Counted from the stretch's first letter, positions 1 to 9,054 are shown. The stretch: 64,000 nucleotides of DNA from Methylomonas aurea (GCF_024505045.1 NZ_JANIBM010000010.1:62001-126000), one strand, 5' to 3'. Notes: a model not told the origin generated them from the letters alone. Translations and numbers: made by a program.

Positions 1-1
1 C

Positions 2-1147
2 TTTTCCCGCAGCCAGCAGGATATGCAGTTTTTCTACGTCAACGGCCGCTTGATCAAGGACCGGCTGGTCGCCCATGCCGTCAAGCAGGCTTATCAGGAC
101 GTGCTGTACCATGGCCGCCATCCGGTGTTTGTCTTGTATCTGGAACTGGATCCGGCGCTGGTCGATGTCAATGCCCATCCGACCAAACTGGAAGTGCGGT
201 TTCGGGAAGGGCGGATGGTGCATGATTTTCTGTTTCAGGCGTTGCATCGCAGTCTGGCCGAGCAACGGCCCGGTTCTCAGCCGTTGCCGCAACGGATCGA
301 AACCGTTGCCGAATTTTCGGAAACCGTGCCGGCGTCAGCGCCGCAGCGGCCAACTTTGAATCAGCAAACGGCGTTACCGATGACGTTTCCGGCGCAAACC
401 GCCGGCAATGCAAGCACTGCTGCGCCGCCGGCGTTTGGCGCTTACCGGCCGCAGCCGGAACGAACCGCGGCGGCCGATGTTGCCGAGCAAATCCAGGCCT
501 ACGCCAAACTTTACCCAAAAAACGAGCCAGTGCCGGCGCCGCAGGCGGCGACGGATTCGGTCATGCCGCCATTGGGTTTTGCGTTGGCCCACATTCACAA
601 CATTTACATACTGGCCGAAACCGCCAACGGCATCATTTTGGTCGATGCTCATGCGGCGCACGAGCGGGTGACTTACGAGCGCTTGAAACAGCATTACCAC
701 AACCGGGCCATCGTCTCGCAACCGTTGTTGTTGCCGATCAAATTGCAAGTGACGGCCGCCGAGGCCGATCTGGCCGAGCAAGAGCACGCGTTTTTCTTGA
801 CTCTGGGTTTTGAAATCAACCGCTCCGGCCCGGAAACCGTGGTGTTGCGGGCAACGCCGGCCTTGTTGGCGAAGACCGATGTCGACCAATTGGTACGCGA
901 CATTCTGGCCGATCTGGCAACCCATGGCGTTAGCCATAAAGCCCAGGAAAGCATCAACCAAGTTCTGGCGACGATGGCTTGCCACGGTTCGGTGCGGGCT
1001 CGACGCAAACTTAGTATCGAAGAGATGAACGCCTTGTTGCGCGATATGGAACAAACCGAGCGCATCGGCCAATGCAACCACGGTCGGCCGACCTGGGTGG
1101 CGTTGAGCCACCAAGATTTGGACCGGTTTTTCATGCGCGGCCAATAA
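2..1147 (+). CDS. mutL: DNA mismatch repair protein MutL (3' part)
   Basis: This is the C-terminal part of MutL, the mismatch repair ATPase that links MutS to strand incision. The frame is open from base 2, and the first visible residues (FSRSQQDMQFFYVNGR) belong to the end of the N-terminal transducer domain, so the start lies upstream of the window. A Pro/Ala-rich linker of about 100 residues follows, then the C-terminal dimerisation domain. That domain carries DAHAAHERVTYE (bases 644-679), which fits the endonuclease metal motif DxHA(x)2E(x)4E, and also the ACHGSVRA and QCNHGRP motifs. This MutL is therefore probably a nicking type, unlike E. coli MutL, which relies on MutH. The stop codon abuts the miaA start directly. 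Confidence 0.97.
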   Translation, partial: FSRSQQDMQFFYVNGRLIKDRLVAHAVKQAYQDVLYHGRHPVFVLYLELDPALVDVNAHPTKLEVRFREGRMVHDFLFQALHRSLAEQRPGSQPLPQRIETVAEFSETVPASAPQRPTLNQQTALPMTFPAQTAGNASTAAPPAFGAYRPQPERTAAADVAEQIQAYAKLYPKNEPVPAPQAATDSVMPPLGFALAHIHNIYILAETANGIILVDAHAAHERVTYERLKQHYHNRAIVSQPLLLPIKLQVTAAEADLAEQEHAFFLTLGFEINRSGPETVVLRATPALLAKTDVDQLVRDILADLATHGVSHKAQESINQVLATMACHGSVRARRKLSIEEMNALLRDMEQTERIGQCNHGRPTWVALSHQDLDRFFMRGQ

Positions 1148-2086
1148 ATGAGCGAATTGCAAAAACCGGCCGCCATCTTGCTGATGGGGCCGACCGCTTC
1201 CGGCAAGACGGCGTTGGGCGTGGCCTTGGCCCAGGCCCTCGATACCGAAATCATCAGCGTCGATTCGGCGCTGGTCTACCGCGGGATGGACATCGGCACC
1301 GCCAAGCCGACCCAGGCCGAGCGCGGCGGCGTGCCGCATCATCTGATCGATATCCTCGATCCTAGCGAAGCCTTTTCCACCGGCCAATTCCGCAACCGCG
1401 CGCTGGAGTTGATGGCCGACATCACCGCGCGCTGCAAACTGCCGTTATTGGTCGGCGGCACAATGCTGTATTTCAGCGCCTTGACCCAGGGCTTGGCGCA
1501 ACTGCCGCCGGCCGATCCGGAGATTCGCCAGCGGCTGGACGCGGAGCTGGAATCACTGGGAAAGGAAGTGCTGCATGCCCGCTTGGCGCAAGTTGACCCG
1601 CAAGCGGCGGCGCGGATCCACGTCAACGATCCGCAGCGTGTGCAACGCGCGCTGGAAGTCTACGAAATCAGCGGCCGGCCGTTATCCAGTTTTTTCGGTG
1701 CCGAGCAACAAGATGTGCATCCTTACCGCTTTATCAAACTGATCGTCGCGCCGGAGCAACGCAAAACCTTGCACGATAAGATCGCCGAGCGTTTCGATTC
1801 AATGCTGGAGCTGGGCTTTCTCGAAGAAGTCCGGGCATTATGGCAACGCGGCGATCTGGACGAAAGCATGCCGTCGATTCGCTGCGTCGGTTACCGCCAA
1901 GTTTGGTCTTATTTAAACGGCGAGTACGATCTGGCGACAATGCGCGACAAAGCTATCGTCGCCACCCGGCAATTGGCCAAGCGCCAATTCACCTGGTTGC
2001 GCAAAGAGCAGGATGCCTGCCATTTGGTTAGCGGTTCGGCCGGATTACTCGAACAAGCCTTGCGTTATTGCGATGAACGCCGATAA
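1148..2086 (+). CDS. miaA: tRNA dimethylallyltransferase MiaA
   Basis: MiaA transfers a dimethylallyl group to the N6 of A37 in tRNAs that read UNN codons. The 312 residues match the family length. A P-loop GPTASGKT is at residues 14-21, followed by the family signature DSALVYRGMDIGTAKP. The ATG follows the mutL stop with no gap, so the two are probably co-transcribed, as in many gammaproteobacteria where hfq comes next. Here the next gene is a folate enzyme, and hfq lies 7 kb downstream. Confidence 0.97.
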   Translation: MSELQKPAAILLMGPTASGKTALGVALAQALDTEIISVDSALVYRGMDIGTAKPTQAERGGVPHHLIDILDPSEAFSTGQFRNRALELMADITARCKLPLLVGGTMLYFSALTQGLAQLPPADPEIRQRLDAELESLGKEVLHARLAQVDPQAAARIHVNDPQRVQRALEVYEISGRPLSSFFGAEQQDVHPYRFIKLIVAPEQRKTLHDKIAERFDSMLELGFLEEVRALWQRGDLDESMPSIRCVGYRQVWSYLNGEYDLATMRDKAIVATRQLAKRQFTWLRKEQDACHLVSGSAGLLEQALRYCDERR

Positions 2087-2678
2087 AGCCCACCAACGCC
2101 GAATCGCCTACGCCGCCCGCAACGCGCAAGCCGAAAAGGATGCGTCGAGCGCCGAAATCTGCCGTTTGGTCGTGGATCAGCCCTGGTATCGGGCTGCCAA
2201 CACGATAATGTGGTATCTGCATTGCCGCTCGGAAGTACGGACTTTGCCGACCGTCGCCGCCGAACTGGCCGGCGGCAAGCGTATCGTCGTGCCGTATTGC
2301 ACGGTCGATGCTTCAGGCCAGAAGCAATTGGGCCTTTGGCGTTTGCAAGCGCTCGACGAGTTGCTGCCGGGTATGTGGAATATTCTCGAACCGCCGCGCG
2401 AGCGCTGGCAGGATCCGGCAAAGCAGGTTCGCGCCGAGGAACTGGATGCCGTCATCGTGCCCGGCGTGGCTTTCGATCGACAGGGCGGACGTCTGGGTAA
2501 CGGTGCCGGTTATTACGACAGGTTATTAGCACGCGTTCGGCCCGACGCGGTGTTGGCGGCGGTCTGCTACGAAGCGCAACTGTTACCGGCGGTTGCTGTG
2601 GACCAGCACGATGTTTACATGGACTTTGTCATCACCGAGCAGGCAGTTTATCCGGGTAAAGGCCGAGCCGGATGCTGA
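2073..2678 (+). CDS. 5-formyltetrahydrofolate cyclo-ligase
   Basis: The enzyme converts 5-formyl-THF to 5,10-methenyl-THF using ATP (5-FCL / YgfA family, MTHFS). The C-terminal signature GRLGNGAGYYDRLLA is clear, and the 201-residue length is typical. I chose the ATG at 2073 (MNADKAHQRR) because it gives the usual basic N-terminal helix; it overlaps miaA by 14 bases. An ATG at 2013 would add 20 residues with no family counterpart. In many gammaproteobacteria this gene follows 6S RNA; no such RNA is visible here. It overlaps nspC by 7 bases, so translation is probably coupled. Confidence 0.9.
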   Translation: MNADKAHQRRIAYAARNAQAEKDASSAEICRLVVDQPWYRAANTIMWYLHCRSEVRTLPTVAAELAGGKRIVVPYCTVDASGQKQLGLWRLQALDELLPGMWNILEPPRERWQDPAKQVRAEELDAVIVPGVAFDRQGGRLGNGAGYYDRLLARVRPDAVLAAVCYEAQLLPAVAVDQHDVYMDFVITEQAVYPGKGRAGC

Positions 2679-3799
2679 ACGCTGCCGAACTGAAACGGCA
2701 CATCTCCCGCTCTCCGGCCTTTGTGTTGGATGAAGCGCAGGTATTGGCCAATTTACAACCGTTATCGGCATTGCGCGCGGCGAGCGGCTGCAAGGTGTTG
2801 TATGCGATCAAGGCCTTGCCTTTGGCGCATCTGTTGGGATTGATCAAACCGCAAGTCGACGGCTTCTCGGTCAGCTCGTTGTTCGAAGCCAAGCTGGCAC
2901 ACGAAATTTTGGCTGATCAGGGAAGCATTCATTTGACCACGCCCGGTCTGCGTCCGGACGAATTCGCTGAAATGGCAGAGCTGTGCAGCCATATCAGTTT
3001 CAATTCCTTGTCGCAGCACCAGCGATTATCCGGTCTGAGCGCTCATTATTCGCTGGGCTTGCGGGTTAATCCCAAATTGCCGTTTGCGGCGGATCGGCGG
3101 TTCGACCCTTGCCGGCCGCATTCCAAGCTCGGGGTTGATATCGAGTCGTTGCGAAATGGCGTGCCTGACGGTATCGCGGGTTTGCAGTTTCATACCGTGT
3201 TTTCTTGTCGCGATTTGGTGCCGCTGCAAACGACCGTGCAAGCCTTGCGGCCCATTCTGGAACGCAACCGGCAGCTGCGCTGGCTGAATCTGGGCGGCGG
3301 CTATCTGTACCACGATATCGCCGATCTTGAGCCGCTGGCCGAGCTGATCGCCGGGTTGCGCTCGGAGTTGGCCATCGAGGTGTTTCTGGAGCCGGGCAAG
3401 GCCATCGTCGGCAACGCCGGCTATCTGCTGACGACGGTGCTGGACCGCTTTGTCAGCGATGGCAAGCAGGTGTTGGTGCTGGATACTTCGATCAACCACC
3501 ATCCGGAGGTGTTCGAGTACCAAATCAGGCCGCGTTTGTTGGACGAAGTTGCCGAAGGCGGGCAGTCCGCAATTTTGGTCGGTTCGACCTGCCTGGCCGG
3601 CGACGTATTCGGCGAATACCGTTTCGACCGCATTCCGGAAGTCGGCGAAAAATTGGTGTTTGCCGATGTCGGTGCTTATACCTTGATCAAGGCCAACCGG
3701 TTCAACGGCTACAATTTGCCGGATGTTTATACCTGGAACAGAACCCGATTGGATTTGCAGAAAAGTTATGAATATTCCGATTATCGCCGGCAGTGGTAA
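2672..3799 (+). CDS. nspC: carboxynorspermidine/carboxyspermidine decarboxylase NspC
   Basis: NspC is a PLP-dependent, alanine-racemase-fold decarboxylase that makes norspermidine or spermidine from the carboxylated precursor. The PLP lysine is K47 in LYAIKALP. Further family motifs are GFSVSSLFEAKLA, SLGLRVNPKLPFAADRRFDP followed by SKLGVD, and the C-terminal GSTCLAGDVFGEYRF with its active-site cysteine. The 375-residue length is normal. The partner carboxynorspermidine synthase (a saccharopine-dehydrogenase-like protein), often adjacent, is absent, so the gene is an orphan in this window. The start overlaps the folate enzyme by 7 bases. Confidence 0.93.
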   Translation: MLNAAELKRHISRSPAFVLDEAQVLANLQPLSALRAASGCKVLYAIKALPLAHLLGLIKPQVDGFSVSSLFEAKLAHEILADQGSIHLTTPGLRPDEFAEMAELCSHISFNSLSQHQRLSGLSAHYSLGLRVNPKLPFAADRRFDPCRPHSKLGVDIESLRNGVPDGIAGLQFHTVFSCRDLVPLQTTVQALRPILERNRQLRWLNLGGGYLYHDIADLEPLAELIAGLRSELAIEVFLEPGKAIVGNAGYLLTTVLDRFVSDGKQVLVLDTSINHHPEVFEYQIRPRLLDEVAEGGQSAILVGSTCLAGDVFGEYRFDRIPEVGEKLVFADVGAYTLIKANRFNGYNLPDVYTWNRTRLDLQKSYEYSDYRRQW

Positions 3800-3829
3800 G
3801 CCGACCCGGAGCAAAGTTGGGCTATCGAC

Positions 3830-4222
3830 TCAACGTTGGCCGTGCGGAGGGATCTGCGATGGATCTATCCCGGACAATAACGCTTCCATTTTCTGCACGC
3901 TGGCGTCGCAACCTTCAATACTGGATTGGACTTTGGCCTTGAACCTGAAGCCCATGCTCTCGCCGTCCGCCTCGCGTTCCGCGTATTCGTTCAATAGATG
4001 GCAGGCGTCGTGCATGGCCTGTTCGGCGGCCTCGAAATCGTCGGTATCCGGCAGCATTTCGGCTTCGCTCAGCATCATCAGTCGGCTCATGATAGCGTTT
4101 TGATGGCGGAACACCGATTCGGCGTAGTCGGCGAAACTGTCCAGCCCGCTGCTGGCCGGCGCACTGGCGCAGCCGGCCAAGCACACCAGCAACGGTACCC
4201 AATTCAAACGCGGTAACAACAT
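3830..4222 (-). CDS. small putative lipoprotein
   Basis: A 130-residue protein that I do not recognise. It starts MLLPRLNWVPLLVCLAGCAS, a type II signal peptide with lipobox LAGC and lipidation at C18, so it is probably anchored in the outer membrane. The mature part is acidic, mostly helical and contains several Glu/Ala-rich stretches. An upstream in-frame start would extend it by 43 residues but bury the signal peptide, so the ATG at 4222 is preferred. It lies 11 bases after the methyltransferase stop and is probably in the same transcript. Confidence 0.75.
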   Translation of the reverse strand: MLLPRLNWVPLLVCLAGCASAPASSGLDSFADYAESVFRHQNAIMSRLMMLSEAEMLPDTDDFEAAEQAMHDACHLLNEYAEREADGESMGFRFKAKVQSSIEGCDASVQKMEALLSGIDPSQIPPHGQR

Positions 4223-4233
4223 GAACGGCTCTT

Positions 4234-5163
4234 TTAGTTTTTGTACGCGGTAAAAATGCAATATTCGGTCAGTTTTTCCGTGAACAACTGATATTGCGCC
4301 AAGCCGACCAAATAGTTGGCAGTTTGGGCCTTCGAGCGCAGCCCTAGCCATTGGCTGATAGTTTGGACCGGTTTCAGGCGTTTGGCTACCTTGTACATGT
4401 GTTCGACCGAAGCCTGGGTTTGGGCAGTAATGTCGTGGCAGACGATGTCGGCAAAACCTTGTTGTTGCAACAGGCCGCTAAATTCGTCGCGGCTGCACAA
4501 ATTGGGTACGGCCCAGCCGTTGAGGCAGGTCACCACGGCTTGCCACTGTTGGGCGCTGAACTGGCGTTGCAACACAAAGCCGTCGCAAACCACAATGCGA
4601 CCGCCCGGTTTCAATACCCGCCAGGCTTCCTTTAAAAAATCGCCCTTGTGCAGAGCGTGGCAGGAGCTTTCCAGCGCCCAGACTACATCGAACGACGCAT
4701 CGGCGAACGGGGTTGCGCAAAAATCCGCCACTTGAAAATCCACCAACTCGGCTACACCGTGGCGCTTGGCGTGGTCGCGGGCATAGTCGGCCTGTTTGGC
4801 GCTGATGGTGATGCCGGTGACCCGGTTGCCGCGTTGCTTGGCCATCCAGATCGTACTGCCGCCGATGCCGCAGCCGGCGTCCAACACGTGGTCGCCGGGC
4901 TGTATCCCGGCTTTGTCGTACAGCACCTGGTTTTTATTGAGCAGGGCCTGGTGCTGGTCGTAAGGTTTGGCGTCGTCCCAATAGCCGTAGTGCAAGGCCA
5001 GGTTGTCGCGGTTGCACCAGGCGAACAGATAATCGTGATAGCAGTCGTCGTAATGCTTGGCGGCGTCGGCTTGCAGTTCGGCGGTGGACAGCTCGGCGCC
5101 GTGGCGCAGGCTTTGGTCTCGGTAATCCTGGTTCGGTTCTAGGGTATAGATCGTAGCTGACAT
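4234..5163 (-). CDS. class I SAM-dependent methyltransferase
   Basis: A Rossmann-fold methyltransferase of 309 residues. Motif I VLDAGCGIGGST is at about residues 93-104, followed by ITISAKQADYAR (motif II region), FDVVWALESSCHAL (motif III/IV) and AWRVLKPGGRIVVCDGF (motif V). The long N-terminal extension with HYGYWDD resembles small-molecule methyltransferases of the gamma-tocopherol / cyclopropane-synthase-like group; the substrate cannot be deduced. The ATG at 5163 is chosen over one at 5199 because the extra 12 residues look unrelated. It is followed at once by the lipoprotein gene. Confidence 0.85.
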   Translation of the reverse strand: MSATIYTLEPNQDYRDQSLRHGAELSTAELQADAAKHYDDCYHDYLFAWCNRDNLALHYGYWDDAKPYDQHQALLNKNQVLYDKAGIQPGDHVLDAGCGIGGSTIWMAKQRGNRVTGITISAKQADYARDHAKRHGVAELVDFQVADFCATPFADASFDVVWALESSCHALHKGDFLKEAWRVLKPGGRIVVCDGFVLQRQFSAQQWQAVVTCLNGWAVPNLCSRDEFSGLLQQQGFADIVCHDITAQTQASVEHMYKVAKRLKPVQTISQWLGLRSKAQTANYLVGLAQYQLFTEKLTEYCIFTAYKN

Positions 5164-5214
5164 GAATGGCTGGATGTCGTGGGAACGGGCTAAAAGCAAA
5201 AGTGCGGTGCGGCC

Positions 5215-5619
5215 TTAGCCGCAAGATTCGCCATTATAATTCAGATCGCCGATGCGCTTCATGGCCGGCGACTGCGGCGGCAATTGCGGATCGGCAATTT
5301 TCAGCTTGCCGAACACCTGCCGAATCGGCAACGCTTTGATTTGGCTGAGTTCCAGGCCGAAACGGATGCGGAACAAGCTGTTTTGCTTGCCGGCCGGCAA
5401 GGTCGCCAGCAACTCGGCCAGGCGCTGATCGATCAAGCGCCGGGCCAGGAGCAATTCCGGGCTGAGCTTGGCGTCGTTGGGGCTGGTTTCGGGCTTTGAT
5501 GTTTGGGGAGCAGGCGAGGGCGCTGTGGCGCCTAACGCTTTTTCGCGCATTTCCCGCAGTCGGCTGCTTTGGGCAAAGCCGACCGTCATGCCGCTGCCGC
5601 TGGGTTTATGGTTGTTCAT
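5215..5619 (-). CDS. hypothetical protein in the tatD-tcdA operon
   Basis: A 134-residue protein of unknown function. The N-terminus is basic, a low-complexity Pro/Ser/Ala/Thr linker spans about residues 30-50, and a helical segment (LSPELLLARRLIDQRLAELL) precedes a C-terminal part ending MKRIGDLNYNGESCG. There is no signal peptide or membrane segment. The ATG overlaps the tcdA stop by 4 bases (ATGA), which argues strongly that it is a real, translationally coupled gene. No enzymatic motif is visible. Confidence 0.7.
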   Translation of the reverse strand: MNNHKPSGSGMTVGFAQSSRLREMREKALGATAPSPAPQTSKPETSPNDAKLSPELLLARRLIDQRLAELLATLPAGKQNSLFRIRFGLELSQIKALPIRQVFGKLKIADPQLPPQSPAMKRIGDLNYNGESCG

Positions 5620-6365
5620 ACTTGATGTTTATGGCTGTGGGCCGGATCGTGGATCAGGTTGCGGATCACCACCGAGGCGCAGACGCCGCCGAACGCCGCC
5701 GGCAAATAGGAAATCGTGCCGTAGGCCGACTTTTTGTAATTGCTGCCGTCGGTGAACATCAACGAATCTTTATTCACCACTTCCGGCGAAAACACCACTT
5801 TCACGCCGCGGCTAATGCCGTGTTTGCGCAAGCGGATGCGGATGAATTGGGCGAACGGGCAATTATAGGTCTTGGAAATATCCACCACCTTGAGATGGGT
5901 CGGGTCCATCTTGCCGCCGGCGCCCATCGAGCTGACGATTTTCATCTTGCGGGTCTTGGCGGCGCGGATTAAATGGATCTTGGGCGTCAGGCTGTCGATG
6001 GCGTCGACGATGTAATCGTAATGGGTGTTCAACAGTTCGGCGGCGGTGTCCGGGGTGATGAATTCGTGGCGGATGTGCAGTTTCAAATCCGGATTGATCG
6101 CCAGCAAACGCTCGCCCATGATATCGGCCTTGGATTGGCCATGGGTCGTCGCCAAGGCCGGTAACTGGCGGTTGCGGTTGCTGGGATCAACCACGTCGCC
6201 GTCGACGATGGTCATCTCGCCAACCCCGGCCCGGCAGATGAATTCGGCAGCAAACGAGCCGACGCCGCCCATGCCCACCACCAAGACATGGGATTGCTGG
6301 AGCTTATCCAGCTTGGGTTTGCCGATCAGCAATTCGGTACGGGACAGCCAGCTTAAATCAGTCAT
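5616..6365 (-). CDS. tcdA: tRNA threonylcarbamoyladenosine dehydratase TcdA
   Basis: TcdA (formerly CsdL/YgdL) is an E1-like enzyme that uses ATP to cyclise t6A37 of tRNAs into ct6A. The nucleotide-binding motif GMGGVGS is at about residues 31-37, followed by DGDVVDPSNRNRQLPA, the adenylation signature of the ThiF/MoeB fold. The C-terminus has SYLPAAFGGVCASVVIRNL. The 249 residues compare with about 268 in E. coli. The ATG at 6365 fits the conserved N-terminus; it lies within the end of tatD (8-base overlap). Confidence 0.93.
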   Translation of the reverse strand: MTDLSWLSRTELLIGKPKLDKLQQSHVLVVGMGGVGSFAAEFICRAGVGEMTIVDGDVVDPSNRNRQLPALATTHGQSKADIMGERLLAINPDLKLHIRHEFITPDTAAELLNTHYDYIVDAIDSLTPKIHLIRAAKTRKMKIVSSMGAGGKMDPTHLKVVDISKTYNCPFAQFIRIRLRKHGISRGVKVVFSPEVVNKDSLMFTDGSNYKKSAYGTISYLPAAFGGVCASVVIRNLIHDPAHSHKHQV

Positions 6366-7047
6366 GCAGGAATACTCTTTGAAAATTTGCAACGATTCGG
6401 CGTTGCAGGGTTTGGATGTCCAAACGGAGGATTTTAGCCGCTTCGTTATAGATTTCGCTAATTGAAAGCTGCGTTCTGGCGTCGGTTTCCAGGAATAAAC
6501 GCTCCGTCGGCGTGATCAACAGCGCTTTTCGCGAGGGGTGTCCGGGTGTGAGCAGGGATTTTCCGAACGACAGGTGGCAGCCGTGTCTCAGCAGTTGCTC
6601 GGCCAAGGCCGGTTTGCCGTTGAAACCGTGCAGGATCCAAGCTTGGTTCGGTCTCACCGATTTTTGTAGTGCAATCAGCTCATTGTGGGCGCGCACACAA
6701 TGAACGATTAACGGTTTGCCGATCTGTTCGGCCAATTCGATCTGGCCTTGGAATACCGCAGTCTGACGTTCCAAAGGAATATCGATGCATTTATCCAGGC
6801 CGGATTCGCCAACGGCGAGTATGCGCGGGTTGCTGTATAGGCTACGCTGATTATGCTCGTTGTGCTCCGGAGGTTGCCGGTCGCAATACCAAGGGTGAAC
6901 GCCGATACTGGCATAGCGCCGCTCATCTGCCGAAAGCCATGCCGGTAGCTCGGCAATTTCGGATATGTCCAGGCTGCGGATCAGCCAATCGGCTTCGGGG
7001 CGATAGCCGTGGCAATGAATATCGATGAATGGCGCGGAGAGGGGCAT
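6358..7047 (-). CDS. TatD family metal-dependent hydrolase
   Basis: A TIM-barrel metallo-hydrolase of the TatD/YcfH DNase family. All metal ligands are present: HCH at residues 11-13, the Glu in VGESGLD, His in LIVHCVRAHNE, His in WILHGFNG, and Asp in LETDA. At 229 residues it is somewhat shorter than the usual 255-265. An alternative ATG at 7062 would add five residues; neither start has an obvious Shine-Dalgarno. It is the first gene of a three-gene operon (tatD, tcdA, hypothetical), divergent from ettA. Confidence 0.87.
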   Translation of the reverse strand: MPLSAPFIDIHCHGYRPEADWLIRSLDISEIAELPAWLSADERRYASIGVHPWYCDRQPPEHNEHNQRSLYSNPRILAVGESGLDKCIDIPLERQTAVFQGQIELAEQIGKPLIVHCVRAHNELIALQKSVRPNQAWILHGFNGKPALAEQLLRHGCHLSFGKSLLTPGHPSRKALLITPTERLFLETDARTQLSISEIYNEAAKILRLDIQTLQRRIVANFQRVFLHD

Positions 7048-7139
7048 GCTGCGAGAAACCATAAGGGCGGAACTAAGCGCTGCCAACTATCGCGTTTTCA
7101 GTTGCGAAGCGTCAAGCCGTGTGAGTTGAAATGGCGGGC

Positions 7140-7166
7140 TTGAAATTCCATGTGGCAGGGTATAAT
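7140..7166 (+). promoter_or_regulatory. sigma-70-type promoter of ettA
   Basis: A perfect -10 TATAAT at 7161-7166 with TTGAAA at 7140-7145; the 15-base spacer is a little short. The predicted start of transcription is about 23 bases before the ettA ATG. Confidence 0.5.
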
Positions 7167-7195
7167 AGCGGTTTATTTTCCGTAACAGAGAAACA

Positions 7196-8860
7196 ATGGC
7201 GCAATATATTTTCTCCATGAACCGGGTCGGCAAGGTGGTGCCGCCCAAGAAATACATCCTGAAGGACATTTCGCTGTCGTTTTTTCCGGGGGCCAAGATC
7301 GGTGTGTTGGGTCTGAACGGCTCCGGTAAATCGACGCTGCTGCGCATCATGGCCGGCGTCGACAAGGAAATCGAAGGCGAAGCGATTCCGCTGAAGGGCA
7401 TCAACATCGGCTATTTGCCGCAAGAGCCGCAGCTGGATCCGACTAAAAACGTGCGCGGCATCATCGAAGAATCCGTGCAGCACATCAAGGACGCCCTGGC
7501 TAAATTGGATGCGGTTTACGCGGCCTATGCCGACCCGGACGCCGACTTCGATAAATTGGCCGCCGAGCAAGCCAAGTTGGAGGACATCATCAATGCCTGC
7601 GACGGTCACAATCTGGACCGGCAGTTGGAGATTGCCGCCGACGCTCTACGCTTGCCGGATTGGGACGCCGATGTCAGTAAATTGTCCGGGGGCGAGAAGC
7701 GTCGCGTCGCGTTGTGCCGTTTATTGCTGTCCAAGCCCGATATGCTGTTGCTGGACGAGCCGACCAACCACTTGGACGCCGAATCGGTCGCCTGGCTGGA
7801 GCGCTTCCTGCACGACTATACCGGTACCGTCGTTGCGGTAACCCACGACCGTTATTTCCTGGATAACGTCGCCGGCTGGATTCTGGAACTGGACCGCGGC
7901 ATGGGTATTCCTTGGGAAGGCAACTATTCGTCCTGGCTGGAACAGAAGGAAAAACGTCTGGAGCTGGAGGAGAAGCAGGAAACCTCGCGCCAGAAAGCCA
8001 TGAAAGCGGAATTGGAGTGGGTGCGGCAAAATCCGAAAGGCCGTCACGCCAAAAGCAAGGCGCGTCTGGCTCGCTTTGAGGAGCTGTCGTCGGTCGAAGT
8101 GCAAAAACGCAACGAGACCCAGGAAATTTATATTCCGCCCGGGCCGCGCCTGGGCGACGTCGTCATCGAAGCCGACAATATCAGCAAGGGCTTTGGCGAT
8201 CGGTTGTTGATCAATAATTTGAGTTTCAAACTGCCGCCGGGTGGTATCGTTGGCATCATTGGTCCGAATGGTGCCGGTAAGACCACGTTGTTCAAAATGA
8301 TGGCCGGAATGGAACAGCCGGATTCCGGTTCGTTCAACTTCGGCCAGACCGTGCAATTGTCTTATGTCGAGCAGTTTCGCGACGACATGGACAACAACAA
8401 AACCGTTTGGGAAGAGATTTCCGACGGTCTGGACATGATTACGGTCGGCAAATACGAAACCCCATCGCGCGCTTACTGTGGCCGATTTAACTTCAAGGGT
8501 TCGGATCAGCAAAAACGCATCGGCGAATTGTCCGGCGGCGAGCGTAACCGAGTGCATCTGGCCAAGTTGCTGAAAAGCGGCGGCAACGTATTGCTGCTCG
8601 ACGAACCGACCAACGACTTGGATGTGGAAACCTTGCGGGCTCTGGAAGAGGCGCTGCTGGGTTTCCCGGGTTGCGCCGTGGTGATTTCGCACGATCGCTG
8701 GTTCCTGGATCGGATCGCCACCCATATGCTGGCGTTCGAAGGTGATAGCGAGGTGGTCTGGTTCGAAGGCAACTATGCCGATTACGAAGCAGACCGCCAT
8801 CGCCGGTTGGGAACAGACGCAGATAATCCGCGCCGTATCAAATACAAAAAAATCGGCTAA
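7196..8860 (+). CDS. ettA: energy-dependent translational throttle protein EttA
   Basis: EttA is an ABC-F ATPase that binds the ribosomal E site and gates the first elongation cycle according to the ATP/ADP ratio. Two ABC domains are visible. Domain 1 has Walker A GLNGSGKS, signature LSGGEKRR and Walker [12 protein letters not shown]. Domain 2 has [16 protein letters not shown] and [11 protein letters not shown]. Between them is the charged interdomain linker ([20 protein letters not shown]). The 554-residue length and the N-terminus [13 protein letters not shown] are characteristic of EttA rather than Uup or YheS. It is transcribed divergently from tatD. Confidence 0.97.
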   Translation: MAQYIFSMNRVGKVVPPKKYILKDISLSFFPGAKIGVLGLNGSGKSTLLRIMAGVDKEIEGEAIPLKGINIGYLPQEPQLDPTKNVRGIIEESVQHIKDALAKLDAVYAAYADPDADFDKLAAEQAKLEDIINACDGHNLDRQLEIAADALRLPDWDADVSKLSGGEKRRVALCRLLLSKPDMLLLDEPTNHLDAESVAWLERFLHDYTGTVVAVTHDRYFLDNVAGWILELDRGMGIPWEGNYSSWLEQKEKRLELEEKQETSRQKAMKAELEWVRQNPKGRHAKSKARLARFEELSSVEVQKRNETQEIYIPPGPRLGDVVIEADNISKGFGDRLLINNLSFKLPPGGIVGIIGPNGAGKTTLFKMMAGMEQPDSGSFNFGQTVQLSYVEQFRDDMDNNKTVWEEISDGLDMITVGKYETPSRAYCGRFNFKGSDQQKRIGELSGGERNRVHLAKLLKSGGNVLLLDEPTNDLDVETLRALEEALLGFPGCAVVISHDRWFLDRIATHMLAFEGDSEVVWFEGNYADYEADRHRRLGTDADNPRRIKYKKIG

Positions 8861-8871
8861 GCCGGGGTTAA

Positions 8872-8901
8872 GGGTTCGCCGCCGAAAATGGCGGCGGACC
8901 C
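8872..8901. terminator. GC-rich hairpin downstream of ettA
   Basis: Twelve-base-pair stem (8872-8883 with 8890-8901, one G-T pair) and a GAAAAT loop, 11 bases after the ettA stop. There is no U-run, so it could be a 3'-end stabilising hairpin or a weak terminator. Confidence 0.5.
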
Positions 8902-9054
8902 GGCAGCTAATAAAGTTGGCTTTGAACTTGAAATAGCGCGGCTTTGTCCCAAACTTGATTTTAGTTTTTTTAAGCCGCCGCTGTCCGGTTGAAATCGGCA
9001 GATGTAGCGGTTAATGTATTAATAGCGCACCGAACAATAATAAGGAGAAATAGG

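Noticed and set aside
374-1387. Long open frame on the minus strand across mutL and miaA
   Set aside because: It is a shadow of two well-supported + strand genes and has no family features.
8989-9017. Possible hfq promoter (TTGAAA and TAATGT)
   Set aside because: The -10 matches only three of six positions, and a nearby TTAATGTATTAA palindrome makes the site ambiguous.
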